Shown: positions 8,580-16,677 of the stretch, one piece after another
How the letters are laid out: each line of letters starts with the position of its first letter
How positions within the stretch are numbered: position 1 is the stretch's first letter
NCBI RefSeq assembly: GCF_013285555.1
Contig: NZ_JAAXLT010000154.1
Location: 1 to 36,800, forward strand
Length of the DNA stretch: 36,800 nucleotides
Source: Candidatus Cyanaurora vandensis
GTDB lineage: Bacteria > Cyanobacteriota > Cyanobacteriia > Gloeobacterales > Anthocerotibacteraceae
Direction: 5' to 3'
Translations under genes and position numbers: made by a program
The notes under the pieces: generated by a model
Database searches by the model: none
What the model saw: only the letters and a program-made list of their open reading frames with translations
What the model was told of the DNA's origin: nothing

Positions 8580-8945
8580 ATGATCAAAACCTTGTTGCGG
8601 TGGGTCCTAGCGGCTTTTATGGTGACGGCGGGGGTCCTCCATTTTGTGACCCCAGAGCCTTTTGTGCGGATTGTGCCCGCGCTGTTGCCCTATCCCTTGG
8701 CCTTGGTCTATATCAGTGGGTTCTTTGAGGTCCTCGGCGGGGTGGGACTCTTGATCCCTCTGGTCAGTCGGGCGGCGGCTTGGGGATTGATTGCGCTGTT
8801 TGTTGCGGTCTTCCCCGCCAACATCAATATGGCGGTCAACCAGATTACCCTTGAGGGCATCCCCAATGACCCGCTTTTGTACTGGTTACGGTTGCCATTG
8901 CAGGGCGTTTTGATTGCTTGGGCTTGGTGGTTTACTCGACCCTAG
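8580..8945 (+). CDS. DoxX-family membrane protein
   Basis: A 121-residue integral membrane protein with four hydrophobic helices: LLRWVLAAFMVTAGVLHF, YPLALVYISGFFEVLGGVGLLIP, AWGLIALFVAVFPANINMAV and LPLQGVLIAWAWW. The pattern (GVLHF...PxxF...SGxxExxGGxGLL...ANINMAV) is that of small DoxX-like proteins. No specific function is established. ATG 8580 is chosen over 8544 because the upstream 12 codons are not membrane-like. The 3' end overlaps the convergent SGNH gene by 14 bases. Confidence 0.8.
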   Translation: MIKTLLRWVLAAFMVTAGVLHFVTPEPFVRIVPALLPYPLALVYISGFFEVLGGVGLLIPLVSRAAAWGLIALFVAVFPANINMAVNQITLEGIPNDPLLYWLRLPLQGVLIAWAWWFTRP

Positions 8946-10059
8946 GTAAATCTCGTTCCGCCAAAAACTGGGCCAAGGCACGGGCAGCAACGGCATGACC
9001 CGCCCGGTTCCAGTGACCATCAATCCGAAAATAGAGTTGCTGAGCCTGTCCTGTGCTGGAAAGGGCGGCCTGTTGCAGCGCGGGGGTCAAGTCAAGATGG
9101 GGGATATTTTGGCGGGTGAGTCGGACTTTGAAATCGCGGTAGGTCTGGAAGGCGGTCTGGACTAGCTGGCGTTGTTCCGGGGTGAAGACATGGGCAACCC
9201 TGGGGTAGTAGACCATTTCTTTGGTCGGGATGAGGACTAGGACTAGCTGGCAGTCTTGGGCCTGACACTGGGTCTGGACTCGGCTCACCCCGGCCTCAAG
9301 CTCAGCAAGTCCCCTGGCAAAATCCGGGGTCCGGGGGTCCACGATGTTATGGGTCATTGGAAAGAGGACCAAATCGAGACCGCTGTCTTGATAACTGATC
9401 GGTTGCTGGTCGGAGAAGTACGCGCCCTGGATCACAAATTTGACCAAACGGTAAATCAGGGAATGAGAATCCAACCAGACCCGTAGATTAATTACCGCAG
9501 TGGTGATGGTTTCGTTCTGGCTGGTAATCTGAGCGGCGGCGGGTTGCAGGTCATTGGCAAAAAAAGACCAAATAACCACCTGGGGCCGTTGCGGGGCGAC
9601 ATACTGCTCAAAAACCTTACGGTACTGCCAAGCGGAGAAACCACTCTGCCCATAGCCCGCCGCCACCGTGTTCCGTGCCTGTCCAACCTGCTGGACCCAG
9701 GTAGCCGCCTGGGGTACCCCGAATCCCCAGACAAAGGAATCCCCCAGAAAAGCCACGTCTGGGTTCTGGCTCCCAGTGGGATTACGAAAGCCGAACTCAT
9801 CAGTCTGGACGGTGATGGTCTCGGTATCGTTGATGCGGATGGCGGGGCGGTTGAGGTCTGGGCGGGTCATCGTACCCACCCCTGGTACAAAGGTAAACAG
9901 GTCCTCGTCCGTCGCCCGAGTAAAAAGGGCCTGCTGGAGTTCAAGGCTGAGTCGGGGTCCCACGAGTCGTAGTCCCAGTTCCAATAACCCCACGCCCAGC
10001 AGGGTACTCGTCAGGACTAGCCCCAGGTTTAACCCCAGGGACCGCAACCGTTTGACCAC
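8932..10059 (-). CDS. membrane-anchored SGNH/GDSL-type hydrolase
   Basis: A 375-residue protein beginning with one N-terminal transmembrane helix (LGLNLGLVLTSTLLGVGLLELGLRLV). SGNH motifs follow: block I FLGDSFVWGFG with nucleophile Ser108, a Gly-rich GYGQSGFSAWQY, Asn in FFANDL, and the catalytic DGHWNRAGH near residue 350. Such proteins are periplasmic esterases or polysaccharide O-acetyl hydrolases/transferases (AlgX/DltD-like); the substrate is unknown. The start is GTG. It lies 49 bases downstream of the FG-GAP mini-gene on the same strand. Confidence 0.8.
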   Translation of the reverse strand: MVKRLRSLGLNLGLVLTSTLLGVGLLELGLRLVGPRLSLELQQALFTRATDEDLFTFVPGVGTMTRPDLNRPAIRINDTETITVQTDEFGFRNPTGSQNPDVAFLGDSFVWGFGVPQAATWVQQVGQARNTVAAGYGQSGFSAWQYRKVFEQYVAPQRPQVVIWSFFANDLQPAAAQITSQNETITTAVINLRVWLDSHSLIYRLVKFVIQGAYFSDQQPISYQDSGLDLVLFPMTHNIVDPRTPDFARGLAELEAGVSRVQTQCQAQDCQLVLVLIPTKEMVYYPRVAHVFTPEQRQLVQTAFQTYRDFKVRLTRQNIPHLDLTPALQQAALSSTGQAQQLYFRIDGHWNRAGHAVAARALAQFLAERDLPRVE

Positions 10060-10108
10060 TCACCCAATCCGTGTGATGGACCTATCATCCCACGGGACCC
10101 CCTCCTAG

Positions 10109-10345
10109 CTAGAGCGTGATGTTGAACAAAACCGAGCGGTTATTAGAATGCGTGTCTTGGTTTGCCGTGGCTAGGTCCAAATCCCCATCCCCGTCAAAGT
10201 CCACACTGACCACCGAGCGCGGTTGGTTCAACTCAAAAGTCCCGACGGAAAAATTCTGGACAGGCGCAGAGTCAATCGGTGCAACTCGGGCCACGGAACT
10301 CAAGGTCGCCGCGAGTAAACGGGTGACAAAACAAGCATTCATCAC
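10109..10345 (-). CDS. mini FG-GAP/VCBS repeat protein, possibly a remnant
   Basis: A 78-residue ORF. An N-terminal stretch (MNACFVTRLLAATLSSVARVAP) could be a weak signal peptide. The rest is a single FG-GAP unit with an intact calcium-type loop DFDGDGDLD followed by LATANQDTHSNNRSVLFN. Complete FG-GAP proteins carry about seven repeats forming a beta-propeller, so one repeat alone cannot close a blade ring. GGGAG lies before the ATG, so translation is plausible. It is either a truncated descendant of a larger adhesin-like protein or a short secreted protein. Confidence 0.5.
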   Translation of the reverse strand: MMNACFVTRLLAATLSSVARVAPIDSAPVQNFSVGTFELNQPRSVVSVDFDGDGDLDLATANQDTHSNNRSVLFNITL

Positions 10346-10519
10346 AATTCTCCCTAGGGTTTAAGCAGGATTCTCATCAATGGCTAAAGACTACCAACGC
10401 CGCCGGGTAAGGGTAGGTCATCCATAACACCCGGCCCCAGAATTGTAAAAATATTCTAAAGCTCCCTCCAGTCCATGCTCTAAAATTAAAAAGCACGACG
10501 TAAAGTTTTTTAAACCGCC

Positions 10520-10861
10520 ATGGAACAACCGCCCCTAGACCCGCAACGCCTAGACCGTGGTGAATGTAACGTCTGTGGTTACATCTATGAACCGGTGGAT
10601 GGCGACAAAGCGCGGGGCATTGCCGCCGGGACTCCTTTTGAGGCCGTGCCTGAGACGTGGCGGTGTCCTAGTTGCAATTCTCCGCGTGTCCGCTTCTCGC
10701 GCATCGGGCCACGGGCAGGGGCGCAGGAGGGGCTGGAGGAGAACGTCAAATTTGGTTTGGGGGTCAATACCCTCAACCCTCAGGTCAAGAACTTACTGAT
10801 CTTTGGGGCATTGGGGGTCGGGTTATTGTTCTTGATGAGTTTCTACTTTGTGGGTCAATAA
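10520..10861 (+). CDS. rubA: membrane-anchored rubredoxin RubA
   Basis: A 113-residue protein. The rubredoxin domain has Cys16/Cys19 (CNVCGYIYEP) and Cys49/Cys52 (CPSCNSPR) binding one iron. A linker leads to a single C-terminal transmembrane helix (LLIFGALGVGLLFLMSFYFV). In oxygenic phototrophs RubA is required for photosystem II assembly (and reported for photosystem I). It overlaps or abuts ycf48 downstream, the conserved rubA-ycf48 pairing. The 174-base region upstream is AT-rich and probably holds the promoter. Confidence 0.95.
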   Translation: MEQPPLDPQRLDRGECNVCGYIYEPVDGDKARGIAAGTPFEAVPETWRCPSCNSPRVRFSRIGPRAGAQEGLEENVKFGLGVNTLNPQVKNLLIFGALGVGLLFLMSFYFVGQ

Positions 10862-10865
10862 CGCC

Positions 10866-11876
10866 ATGTTGGGAGTAATCGGTCGCTGGTGCGGGGTGCG
10901 GACCCTGGTGCTGTTGGTTCAAGCCTGTAACTTTATTAAGACCGCTGAGCAGGTCCCTTGGTCAGAAGCTTCCCTCACCACTGAGGCGGACCTCCTGGAT
11001 GTCCATTTTGTAGATAGTCAGACCGGCTGGATGGTCGGGACCAAAACCACCGTCCTCAAGACAATAGATGGCGGTACAACTTGGCGGCCTGCTTTCGATA
11101 AACCCCTCCAAGGCGACAAGAATGCCGAGGGTGAGACAGCGGACCTCAATGCCCGGTTTGTCGCCGTAGCGTTCACCCCCAATGGACAGGAGGGCTGGAT
11201 CTCGGGCAACCCCCGCATCGTCTTGCATACTACAAACGGCGGGAAAAGTTGGTTCGCCATCCCGCTCAACAAACGGATTGTCGGCAACCCACTCCTCATT
11301 ACGGCCCTGGATACAGGCGTAGCAGAGATGGCAATGAATACGGGTTTTGTCTTCAAAACAGAGAATGGCGGTAAGGTCTGGCGGGCTTTGACCCCCACTT
11401 CCGCCGGGGGTATCCGCAACATCACCCGCTTGGAGGACGGCAGCTACTGGGCCGTCTCGGTGCGGGGCTCCTCCTATCTCAGTTGGAAGCCCGGTGAGCG
11501 CGAATGGAAATTACGCGAACGCAAGAGTTCACGCCGCATCCAGAACTTAGTCTTTGTCGATAACCAGCGCGGTCTAATGCTCAACAACGGCGGTGAAGTG
11601 CAGTTGACTAGCGACGGGGGCGAGACCTGGAGTAAACCGACGACGCCAGACATTGCTTCGGCGGCGGGGTTACTGGATTCTGGGGTGGATGAGAAGGGCC
11701 GCATCTGGGTGACGGGGGGCAATGGTACGCTCCTCGTTAGTTCAGACCTAGGCAAGACTTGGGCCAAAGCTCCCCTCCAAACCCGTAGTACCCTGTTTCG
11801 GATCAGGTTTGAGGAGAACGGTCAGGGTTTCATCATGGGTCAGCGCGGTCTCATCCTCCGCTATCAGGCTTCTTAA
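10866..11876 (+). CDS. ycf48: photosystem II assembly factor Ycf48 (HCF136)
   Basis: A 336-residue lumenal/periplasmic beta-propeller. Repeats with GWMVG, GGTTW, GWISG, GGKSW, GGETW and LGKTW mark the Asp-box/BNR-like blades. It binds the D1 precursor during early photosystem II assembly. The N-terminus carries a lipobox-like LVQAC with Cys21, fitting the lipoprotein form known in cyanobacteria. ATG 10866 is used; an in-frame start at 10848 would overlap rubA. Psb genes usually follow in the order psbE-F-L-J, but here a phytol-kinase-like gene follows. Confidence 0.95.
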   Translation: MLGVIGRWCGVRTLVLLVQACNFIKTAEQVPWSEASLTTEADLLDVHFVDSQTGWMVGTKTTVLKTIDGGTTWRPAFDKPLQGDKNAEGETADLNARFVAVAFTPNGQEGWISGNPRIVLHTTNGGKSWFAIPLNKRIVGNPLLITALDTGVAEMAMNTGFVFKTENGGKVWRALTPTSAGGIRNITRLEDGSYWAVSVRGSSYLSWKPGEREWKLRERKSSRRIQNLVFVDNQRGLMLNNGGEVQLTSDGGETWSKPTTPDIASAAGLLDSGVDEKGRIWVTGGNGTLLVSSDLGKTWAKAPLQTRSTLFRIRFEENGQGFIMGQRGLILRYQAS

Positions 11877-11890
11877 GGGCCGTGGGGGGC

Positions 11891-12538
11891 ATGGTCATCG
11901 CCCTGGTTTGGCTGGCTCTGGTCCTTCTGGTTGCCGAGGGAATGCGCCTGAGACAGGTGGAGCCGGAGTGGGTCCGTAAGTTTGTCCATATTGCGGTCGG
12001 GAACATCATCCTGCTCGCTTGGGGATTTAACTTCCCATTGGCGTTTTGTCTAGCTTTTTGTATTCCGTTTATGGGGTTGACGTTACTTTCTTACCGACTG
12101 CCACTATTACAAAGTATCAATGGGGTGGGGCGGCGGAGTCTGGGGACTTTTTATTACGCACTTAGTTTCACTTTATTGATTGGGATTTTTTGGAGCTTGA
12201 GCCGACCAGAGTTTGCGGTCTTGGGCATCTTGGTTATGACTTGGGGCGATGCACTCGCTGCCATCGTGGGTCAGCGTTGGGGTACCCACGGCTACCGGGC
12301 GGCAGGAGTCTACAAAACTTGGGAAGGTTCCCTGGTAATGGCCTTGGTCTCGGCGGGGGTGAGTCTGGCAGTGTTGAGTGTGAGCCTCGGGTTTAGTTGG
12401 GGACTCGTGGCGGTGGCTTTGGGCATCGGGGCGGTGGCTTGCGGGTTAGAGGTCTTTTCGCAGGGCGGGATTGATAACTTGACCGTACCCCTCGGGAGTG
12501 CCGTCCTAGCGTGGTTATGGGTAGGACCAGGCTTCTAA
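11891..12538 (+). CDS. phytol kinase / dolichol-kinase-like membrane protein (VTE5 family)
   Basis: A roughly 215-residue polytopic membrane protein with RKFVHIAVGNIILLAW near the N-terminus and a loop MTWGDALAAIVGQRWG followed by KTWEGSLVM. This WGD...GR...K(T)xEGS arrangement is the CTP-dependent polyprenol/phytol kinase signature. In phototrophs the family salvages phytol released from chlorophyll for tocopherol. The start at 11891 follows a GGGGGG stretch acting as ribosome-binding site; a GTG nine bases earlier is the alternative. It begins 14 bases after ycf48 and is probably co-transcribed with it. Confidence 0.82.
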   Translation: MVIALVWLALVLLVAEGMRLRQVEPEWVRKFVHIAVGNIILLAWGFNFPLAFCLAFCIPFMGLTLLSYRLPLLQSINGVGRRSLGTFYYALSFTLLIGIFWSLSRPEFAVLGILVMTWGDALAAIVGQRWGTHGYRAAGVYKTWEGSLVMALVSAGVSLAVLSVSLGFSWGLVAVALGIGAVACGLEVFSQGGIDNLTVPLGSAVLAWLWVGPGF

Positions 12539-12612
12539 ACTATCGTCACCTCAGCATCGAACTTCCGGTTATCTTTCAGTCCTGCATCGCCAATGATTGC
12601 CAAGCTCAAAAG

Positions 12613-13335
12613 TTATATAGTTCTCCGGTTGGGAACAACGATGTAGCCCTCGGCTTGACTGCCTAGAACCTGATTACGCTCTGCACCCCAGTACCACCAA
12701 TGAGCTCCCACGTAGGCACAGATGAGCGCATCTAACTCATCCTCTAGGGCTTTGAGTAACGTCCCGGTAGTGGGAATCGGCGGGAGGTCTTCTAGGGTCA
12801 GGGTCGGGATGTGCTGGGGTAACGCTTGGAGGAGCAGTCCACGGTAGTGGGCCAAGGCGGTACGGCGTTGGGCCAAGGGGCCTTTTTTGTACTTGAGGAT
12901 GAGCGGTAGATCAAAAAGGTTGACGATGGCGGGATGGGGGAAGCACTCGATTTGATAGCGGCCCGGTTGCTGGGGGGCGATGGTGTCGGCGTGGGCAAAA
13001 CCACGAGCTGCGAGTTGCTGACCGAGGAGTACCGTCCGTTCGGCAAAAGGACGGCCTTGATTGGCGGGGTAACACCCGGCATGGTACTTGCCGAAATACT
13101 GGTGGGTGAGTTTGTCGGGGACCCGCGTTCCGGTCAGGTTGGGGATGAGGGTGGGCGCGTCTACGGAGACGAGGGCCGGACCTTGACCCGCGAGACTATC
13201 CACCCAATCCAGGATCTCCGGCAGACTCAAGAGTCGTCTCATTTCCACTAAGGTAAGCTTCGTGTCGTCCCAATGCAGAGCCGCTAACCCGCTCAACCCC
13301 GTGCGCCAACCAAAATCAATGCCTAAAAAGAGCAT
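12613..13335 (-). CDS. DUF429 family protein (RNase H-like fold)
   Basis: A 240-residue protein of the DUF429 type: MLFLGIDFGWRTGLSGLAAL at the N-terminus, VSVDAPTLIPN in the middle, a YQIECFPHPAIVNLF segment and a C-terminal DELDALICAYVG. The spacing of the acidic residues is that of RNase H-like/predicted nuclease proteins. The molecular function of DUF429 is not known. Its ATG overlaps the upstream acetyltransferase stop by one base (TGATG), so the two are translationally coupled. Confidence 0.82.
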   Translation of the reverse strand: MLFLGIDFGWRTGLSGLAALHWDDTKLTLVEMRRLLSLPEILDWVDSLAGQGPALVSVDAPTLIPNLTGTRVPDKLTHQYFGKYHAGCYPANQGRPFAERTVLLGQQLAARGFAHADTIAPQQPGRYQIECFPHPAIVNLFDLPLILKYKKGPLAQRRTALAHYRGLLLQALPQHIPTLTLEDLPPIPTTGTLLKALEDELDALICAYVGAHWWYWGAERNQVLGSQAEGYIVVPNRRTI

Positions 13336-13778
13336 CAGGGTCCTAGGGTCGTGGTCATGTGGCGGTGGGGGATGTCAGCGTCCAGGAAAACCTCCCCGTG
13401 AGCATGGAACCCTAGTTTCTCGTAAAACGGGATGGCTTGCACTTGGGCGTGGAGGGTGACGGTCGAGGCGTTCAGTTCCCGAGCGTAATCTAGGGCGGCA
13501 ATCATCAACTGTCGTCCGTACCCCCGTCCCCGAAGACCCGCTTGAACCGCCATCCGCCCAATCGTCCATTGCCCCTGTTCATCTCGAAAAACCCGGAGCG
13601 TCCCCACGGGTTCCTGACCAAGGTGAGCGACAAGGTGCCACGCCTGGGTGTCCTGCGCGTCTAGTTCAAGCTCGGGGGGGACTTGCTGCTCAATCACAAA
13701 AACAGCGGTGCGGATGGTCAAGGCTATCCCGCCTGAGTCTAGGCCCCAAGTCCAGTTCAGCCTCAAGCCCGCACCCAT
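13335..13778 (-). CDS. GNAT-family N-acetyltransferase
   Basis: A 147-residue acetyltransferase. Residues IRTAVFVIEQQVPPELELD open the family fold. The acetyl-CoA site is GRMAVQAGLRGRGYGRQLM (RGRGYG loop), and the closing motif is AIPFYEKLGFHAHGEVFLD. This resembles the YjcF/ElaA-like group of small GNATs acting on unknown small molecules or proteins. AGGGAG lies shortly before the ATG, and DUF429 follows in the same operon. Confidence 0.85.
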   Translation of the reverse strand: MGAGLRLNWTWGLDSGGIALTIRTAVFVIEQQVPPELELDAQDTQAWHLVAHLGQEPVGTLRVFRDEQGQWTIGRMAVQAGLRGRGYGRQLMIAALDYARELNASTVTLHAQVQAIPFYEKLGFHAHGEVFLDADIPHRHMTTTLGP

Positions 13779-14060
13779 TGAACTCCCTGACCGCGTCTAC
13801 GTCCTAGGAGATAGTGCCACAGACGCCCCATGAACGCAACCACTGAGCGAGCGCATTTCTTTCGACGGGCAAATTTGGGCGCCGACCCAGCGAGAACGGT
13901 TCGCGGGGGACCGACCACGGAACCGCCGGAGCCATGGTTTTCCTCGGTCCCGGCAAGGGTGGTTTCTACGGCGGCTCGCCCCAATTGGCGGATTTAAGCA
14001 GGTAGGTAATTTATTTATCAAGTCCAAGCTCTGAAACCCAGTCCTAGGCGGAAAATCTAT
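13779..14060. other. gene-poor GC-rich block, unexplained
   Basis: About 280 bases between the GNAT gene and the decayed toxin-antitoxin pair hold no recognisable gene. The only forward frame with an ATG is 13830-13997 (55 codons, rich in Arg, Pro and Thr, unrecognised). The segment 13880-13960 contains several inverted sequences, such as GACCG against CGGTC and GCGA against TCGC. It could be a structured repeat or an old mobile-element scar. From about 14000 it switches sharply to AT-rich sequence. Confidence 0.4.
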
Positions 14061-14072
14061 ATAACTAGTGGT

Positions 14073-14201
14073 ATGAGCATTCCAGACTTGCTAGAAGACT
14101 ATCCCCAACTGGAACCAGCAGATATTTATGCCTGCCTTGCCTATAGTGCTGAAACGTCTCGCGAACGGTACCTTGACATTCCGTTGGAGAAACCCTTGTG
14201 A
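14073..14201 (+). pseudogene. 5'-truncated DUF433 antitoxin remnant
   Basis: Only the C-terminal half of a DUF433 (VapB45-like) antitoxin is present: SGMSIPDLLEDYPQLEPADI and IYACLAYSAE. The usual first half, with the GKP...IRGTR helix-turn-helix region, is missing: in-frame sequence upstream of 14073 shows no resemblance to it. The stop (14199-14201) overlaps the GTG of the following PIN-like gene, preserving the normal coupling of the module. It is a decayed copy. Confidence 0.7.
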
Positions 14202-14560
14202 GGCTGAAACTTGACGAAAATCTAGGACAGCGCGGCTCAGATTTGCTACGACAGGCAGGGCATGATGTGGCAACCGTTACCGAATAGGGATTAGCGTCTA
14301 CCGCCGATCCAAATTTGATTGCGATTTGCCCTGTAGAAGCGCGTTGTTTGGTCACGCTCGATTTAGATTTCAGTAATCCGCTGCAATTCAATCCGGCTGA
14401 ATATAGTGGTATTGCTGTGCTGAGGCTTCCGGCAAGAGTTTCGCCAGAGGATTTGTTTGCTACTATTCAAACACTGATTGGCGGATTGGAGCGAGAAGAT
14501 ATTACGGGCAAGTTGTGGATAGTACAACGGGAACGCACACGCTACCAACAGGAGGACTGA
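14198..14560 (+). pseudogene. DUF5615 PIN-like toxin gene with in-frame TAG
   Basis: The frame from GTG 14198 reads RLKLDENLGQRGSDLLRQAG and then HDVATVTE, hits TAG at 14285-14287 (codon 30), and continues intact as GLASTADPNLIAICPVEA, LVTLDLDFSNP, to a TGA at 14558-14560. The LDENL and TLDLDF acidic motifs are those of DUF5615 PIN-like toxins. The position of the stop usually carries Gln in a TxxEQGL-like motif, and CAG to TAG is one change. With the truncated antitoxin upstream, this is a dead or dying module of lower GC than its neighbours. Confidence 0.8.
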
Positions 14561-14620
14561 GGCGTAGGGATAAGGGGAGCGCATCAGCAATTTTGAAGAT
14601 AGAGAACTAGGAAAGTCTCT

Positions 14621-15661
14621 CTACTTAATCGCCCCGCCGCAGGAACTCCCGCTCCCAGCAGTACAGCCAAAACAGTGGCGGTCGGTGCGGATTTGACGGT
14701 CGGCGAGGAGACGGGGGTTGAAGTCGCGGAGGTGGAGGCCTTCGGCTCCCTGGCCCTGGGTCTCTAGATCTAGCATTTGGTTGAAATCACAATCGAAAAC
14801 CCGCCCGTCCCAACTGATGGAGAGGGTATTACGGCACATCAGACCACTGACCGTGGCGGGGTTGAAACGGTTAACAAGTAACTCCATGTACTGCTGCAAA
14901 TGACCCGCTTGTGCCAACCATTCCAAGTGACGGCTAATCGGCATATTGTTGAGGGCAATCAGACGGTCAAATGTCACCCCGTAATTATTGAGGAGGGCCG
15001 CTTGCCATTCCTTCTCCATACAAGCTTGGCTACCACTCAGACCCGTCCCCGTCGGGTTCGCCATCAGAGTCAGCCGGCGCTGGGGATCGCCTTGACCGTA
15101 ACCCGCGCTATTCAGCCGTTGGAGGGCCGTGATGGATTTGTTGTAGGTCCCATCGCCGCGCTGACTATCGGTCTCGCGCTCTTGATAGTGGGGTAGTGAA
15201 CAAACCACTTCCACCCCCCGCGCCGCAAACCACTCCGGCAGGTCCTCATAGTGCGGAGCTAGCAAGATCGTCAGGTTACAGCGGTCAATCACCTGTTTCC
15301 CCCGTTGCACGCACTGGTCCACCAGATAGCGGAAATTGGGGTTCATCTCCGGGGCACCGCCCGTGATGTCTACGGTGTGGGCGGTGGTCTGGTCTAGGGC
15401 TTCCAAACAGAGGTCTACGGTGGCGCGGTCCATATTCTCGACCAGCCGATCCGGGGCACTGTCCACATGGCAATGGCGACAGGTCATATTACAGAGCTTA
15501 CCGATATTGATCTGGAAGATTTCCAACCGCGCCGGGGTCAAGGGCTGTCCCAGAGTCTCCGCAAAATTACCCTGGGGGAGAATCAGACTATTGAGTAGGG
15601 CTAGTTGGTGTTGGGGTCCGCTCAGGGGCGAGCCACGCCGGAGAAGAGAGGTTGGCAGCAT
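14621..15661 (-). CDS. arsS: radical SAM protein ArsS (arsenosugar biosynthesis)
   Basis: A 346-residue radical SAM enzyme with the cluster motif CNMTCRHCH (Cys57, Cys61, Cys64), VDITGGAPEMNP as the SAM-binding GGAPE segment, and a C-terminal Cys-rich end (CFGCTAGSGSSCGGAI) typical of the ArsS group. Homologues in some bacteria have selenocysteine in the tail; here all positions are Cys codons. The enzyme transfers the adenosyl moiety of SAM to dimethylarsenite in arsenosugar formation. No arsM or arsR is adjacent. It diverges from the EamA transporter gene with 92 bases between starts. Confidence 0.88.
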   Translation of the reverse strand: MLPTSLLRRGSPLSGPQHQLALLNSLILPQGNFAETLGQPLTPARLEIFQINIGKLCNMTCRHCHVDSAPDRLVENMDRATVDLCLEALDQTTAHTVDITGGAPEMNPNFRYLVDQCVQRGKQVIDRCNLTILLAPHYEDLPEWFAARGVEVVCSLPHYQERETDSQRGDGTYNKSITALQRLNSAGYGQGDPQRRLTLMANPTGTGLSGSQACMEKEWQAALLNNYGVTFDRLIALNNMPISRHLEWLAQAGHLQQYMELLVNRFNPATVSGLMCRNTLSISWDGRVFDCDFNQMLDLETQGQGAEGLHLRDFNPRLLADRQIRTDRHCFGCTAGSGSSCGGAIK

Positions 15662-15753
15662 CGGATTTCGGGTCAGGCGCAGTTCTTCCCTATCCTAATG
15701 GGGCAATTACAAGAGACGACGGGCTAGGGTGAAGTCTGGATGGGGAAGCAGTC

Positions 15754-16656
15754 ATGAAGCAAGGACTGGGCTGGGTGGGCTGGGTTGCCCTCTGGCTGGC
15801 TGTCTTGGTCTGGGGCGGTTCTTTTTTGGCGACGCAACGCTTGGTGAGTGAAGTGACTCCTCTAGTCGCGGCGTGGTTGCGCTTCAGTATTGCCTCGGTC
15901 CTCCTGCTAGTTCTTGCTTTTGTCCAGGAGCGTAAGCTCGTGATTCCCAATTGGGCACAAGTCAAGGGCCTAGCTCTCTACGGCTTACTAGCAGTGACGC
16001 TATGTTTCACCTTTGAGAACTACGCGCTCCAACTGACCTCCTCGGGGAATGCCAGTGTGGTCATCGGTCTAATTCCGGTAGGAACCTTACTCGCAGCGTG
16101 GTGGTTCCTCCACGAGACCCTGGGGGGCCGTCAGTGGTTGGGGATTGTCGTCGCGACGGTGGGGACGCTCTGGCTCGTCGGGTCGGGTAGTAACCTGGGC
16201 CTCTCGAACCCGGTGGGGGATGGGTTGATGGTGCTAGCGATGCTCTGTAGTGTGGCGGCGGGACTGGCTGGTAAACAGAGTTCAGCGCAGTTATCGCCTC
16301 TATTAAATGTCGGTTATAGCTTCTTGATTGGCGATTTACTGCTAGTTCCCTTGGCTCTGGGGGAATGGCTCCTTAATCCGGTCCCCTTGACGCTCTCCCT
16401 GGGGGGCTGGTTGGCGTTACTATATCTAGCGGTCTTCGCCTCGGCCTTGGCCTATACTGCTTATTTTTATGCCCTCAGTCGGATCAGCCTCAGTGCGGCG
16501 ACCCTACCCGGTTATCTGATTCCGGTGGTCACGCTGGGTTTGGCGGGTCTCGGTGGCGATGAGGTGCTTAGCTTAGAACGGGGTTTGGCGGCGGTGGTGG
16601 TCGTTGTGGGACTGGTCCTCAGTAGTCCGGGTCAAGTGGAGTCTAGCCCTGAGTAA
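15754..16656 (+). CDS. EamA-family (DMT) metabolite transporter
   Basis: A 300-residue membrane protein with about ten hydrophobic helices in two homologous EamA halves. WGGSFLATQRL in the first helix, GNASVVIGLIPVGTLLAAW and SALAYTAYFYALSRISLSAATLPGYLIPV are the characteristic blocks. Members export amino acids or other small metabolites; the substrate cannot be read from the sequence. An asparaginase gene follows after 21 bases on the same strand, which hints at, but does not show, a link to amino-acid metabolism. Confidence 0.88.
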   Translation: MKQGLGWVGWVALWLAVLVWGGSFLATQRLVSEVTPLVAAWLRFSIASVLLLVLAFVQERKLVIPNWAQVKGLALYGLLAVTLCFTFENYALQLTSSGNASVVIGLIPVGTLLAAWWFLHETLGGRQWLGIVVATVGTLWLVGSGSNLGLSNPVGDGLMVLAMLCSVAAGLAGKQSSAQLSPLLNVGYSFLIGDLLLVPLALGEWLLNPVPLTLSLGGWLALLYLAVFASALAYTAYFYALSRISLSAATLPGYLIPVVTLGLAGLGGDEVLSLERGLAAVVVVVGLVLSSPGQVESSPE

Positions 16657-16677
16657 GGGATCTGTTAGGGTTAATTC

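Noticed and set aside
9544-10108. Two plus-strand frames of more than 140 codons opposite the SGNH hydrolase gene
   Set aside because: They are antisense shadows of a gene with clear catalytic motifs; their residue content is not protein-like.
13797-14027. Minus-strand frames of 73-76 codons upstream of the GNAT gene
   Set aside because: They are Arg/Ser/Gly-rich, have no ribosome-binding site I could see and no recognisable motif; the GC-rich block is reported as unexplained sequence instead.
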